Source: JASDSY01 sp041441465
Lineage (GTDB): Bacteria; Muiribacteriota; UBA9980
DNA length: 64,000 nt
Direction: 5' to 3'
Assembly: GCA_041441465.1 (NCBI GenBank)
Contig: JASDSY010000040.1
Span: 62,001 to 126,000, forward strand
The notes beneath the pieces were generated by a model that saw nothing but the letters and a program-made list of their open reading frames with translations, was not told where the DNA came from and made no database searches. Shown piece after piece: positions 63,045 through 64,000 of this stretch; positions within the stretch are counted from its first letter, which is position 1; each line of letters opens with the position of its first letter. The translations under genes were made by a program, and so were the position numbers.

Positions 63045-64000
63045 ATGATAAAATTTAATTTAAACTTAAAAAGTTTAATAATGAAAACAACGCCAGTTAT
63101 ATTACATTACGCAGTAATAATTGCAGCGTTCATAATTTTAATCGATGCCGGCGCTTATTCTTTCGCTGCCGCTGACATTAATAATTTTAAATTTGAAGTC
63201 TATACTCAGGATAACGGACTGCCTGCTGATTTTGTCACCTCCATCGAAAGATCCGACGAGTCCGATTCAGTATATATAGGTACATGGGGCGGGCTTGTAA
63301 AATTTGACGGCAGCATTATTTCTAATATTACCAAAACTGGACGTGCCGAAGGGATAATACCTAAAAATATAACGTGCCTTCATATGGATAAAACTGGAGT
63401 TTTGTGGGTCGGCACTATTTTTTATGAAAACGCCGGCCTTTACCGCTACCAAAACGGCATTTTCGTCAGATATTCAACTCTGGACGGGCTGCCGACGAAT
63501 AACATCAGCGCGATTACATCGTCCGCTAACGGCACGATATATATAGGCACATGGGGCGGCGGGCTGGTTTCTTTTGACGGCAATAAGTTCAGCGTAAAAA
63601 ATAAGTCCAACGGCCTTTCCGATAATTACATAAGCACTCTTGAATATAACGGCCAGACAGATGCATTATGGGTCGGCACTAAATTTAACGGCGCGAATTT
63701 AATAAAAAAAGACGGCTCTATCGAGGTATATGACGATCACACTTCGTCGCTGGTGAATAACAATGTTCATAAGATAGCTATTGACGAGTCGCAAAATATC
63801 GCATGGTTTGGAACTTCCGGCGGAATATCCAAATTCAACGGCGCCGCATGGCAAAATATTATTACCGGGCCGCAAAGCATAAGCAATAATTTCGTTAAAT
63901 CCATGTTTATAAATAATTCGACGGTTTATATCGTTACTAATGACGGTTTTTCAATATTTGCAAATGAACGTTGGGAAAATTACGGCTTTTCGGAAAAAAA
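63045..64000 (+). CDS. Exported beta-propeller protein (two-component-regulator propeller type), partial
   Basis: An open frame runs off the right edge after 318 codons. A signal sequence is best read from the in-frame ATG at 63081 (hydrophobic VIIAAFIILI, then SFAAA); ATG 63045 has a weak AGTGAT upstream. The mature part has repeated blades of the Reg_prop type: GLPADFVTSI, IYIGTWGGLVKFDG, LWVGT, GLPTNNISAITSSANGTIYI, GTWGGGLVSFDG, GLSDNYISTL and IAWFGTSGGISKFNG. Such propellers form the periplasmic sensor part of hybrid two-component proteins or stand-alone exported proteins. The C-terminal half is outside the window, so a kinase cannot be confirmed. Confidence 0.85.
   Translation, partial: MIKFNLNLKSLIMKTTPVILHYAVIIAAFIILIDAGAYSFAAADINNFKFEVYTQDNGLPADFVTSIERSDESDSVYIGTWGGLVKFDGSIISNITKTGRAEGIIPKNITCLHMDKTGVLWVGTIFYENAGLYRYQNGIFVRYSTLDGLPTNNISAITSSANGTIYIGTWGGGLVSFDGNKFSVKNKSNGLSDNYISTLEYNGQTDALWVGTKFNGANLIKKDGSIEVYDDHTSSLVNNNVHKIAIDESQNIAWFGTSGGISKFNGAAWQNIITGPQSISNNFVKSMFINNSTVYIVTNDGFSIFANERWENYGFSEK

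Noticed and set aside
1..64000. CRISPR arrays, prophage or insertion sequences
   Set aside because: No regularly spaced direct repeats, cas genes, phage structural genes, integrase or transposase were seen.

Overview
The window is AT-rich DNA from a diderm (Gram-negative type) bacterium. The evidence is two type IV pilus / type II secretion-like PilM-PilN-PilO-PilP gene sets, an exported beta-barrel protein, a NagZ-type muropeptide hydrolase, candidate lipoproteins and many Sec signal peptides. I cannot name the phylum from sequence alone. Four large HEAT-repeat proteins, WG repeats, unusual exported proteins and frequent TTG/GTG starts would fit an uncultured candidate phylum of the Wallbacteria/Riflebacteria kind, but that is a low-confidence inference. 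No rRNA, tRNA, CRISPR array or intact insertion sequence was seen.

Layout. 1-6985 (+): two pseudopilins (the first cut by the window edge), a PilB/GspE ATPase, PilM, PilN-, PilO- and PilP-like proteins, and a HEAT protein, tightly packed. 7143-15135 (-): an ABC-2 exporter pair, NagZ, an MFS carrier overlapping a polysaccharide deacetylase, and an exported esterase with a starch-binding-like domain; two GC-rich hairpin islands lie in the gaps. 15517-16218 (+): an exported dual-specificity phosphatase. 16547-24779 (-): an exported coiled-coil protein, SbcC/SbcD, and a membrane alkaline-phosphatase-superfamily enzyme. 24942-34938 (+): an orphan 77-aa protein, then a second pilus-like set (PilM, PilN with an Ig-like tail, PilO, a PilP-like lipoprotein, PilC) followed by an EAL-domain protein and a HEAT-membrane-TPR protein. 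35018-37183 (-): a 721-aa HEAT protein. 37376-42801 (+): a small Cys protein, ValS, an RNase Z-like hydrolase and an exported lysine-rich protein. 43047-46761 (-): a three-subunit molybdenum hydroxylase. 46981-52074 (+): a VTT membrane protein, a nitroreductase and a HEAT-WG protein, with a YciI-like gene remnant and a HEAT gene fragment in the gaps. 52370-60545 (-): two near-identical zinc-ribbon genes with conserved 117-nt leaders, HtpX, an exported STI1-like protein, an NhaC-type antiporter, an Orn/Lys/Arg decarboxylase and an exported barrel protein. 61316-64000 (+): AsnS, a small exported protein and an exported beta-propeller running off the end.

How it fits together. The two pilus-like loci look complementary: the only assembly ATPase is in the first and the only platform protein in the second, while PilM/N/O/P-like parts occur in both. 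Each locus is followed by a HEAT protein carrying the same repeat signature, which recurs in the HEAT-WG protein at 48883-52074. With the EAL protein directly after pilC, this suggests an envelope machine with HEAT-protein partners and a c-di-GMP link. That is the best candidate here for an undescribed system. Other points worth following are the duplicated zinc-ribbon leaders, whose predicted transcription starts match the ends of the conserved block, and a structured element plus terminator far upstream of the barrel gene.
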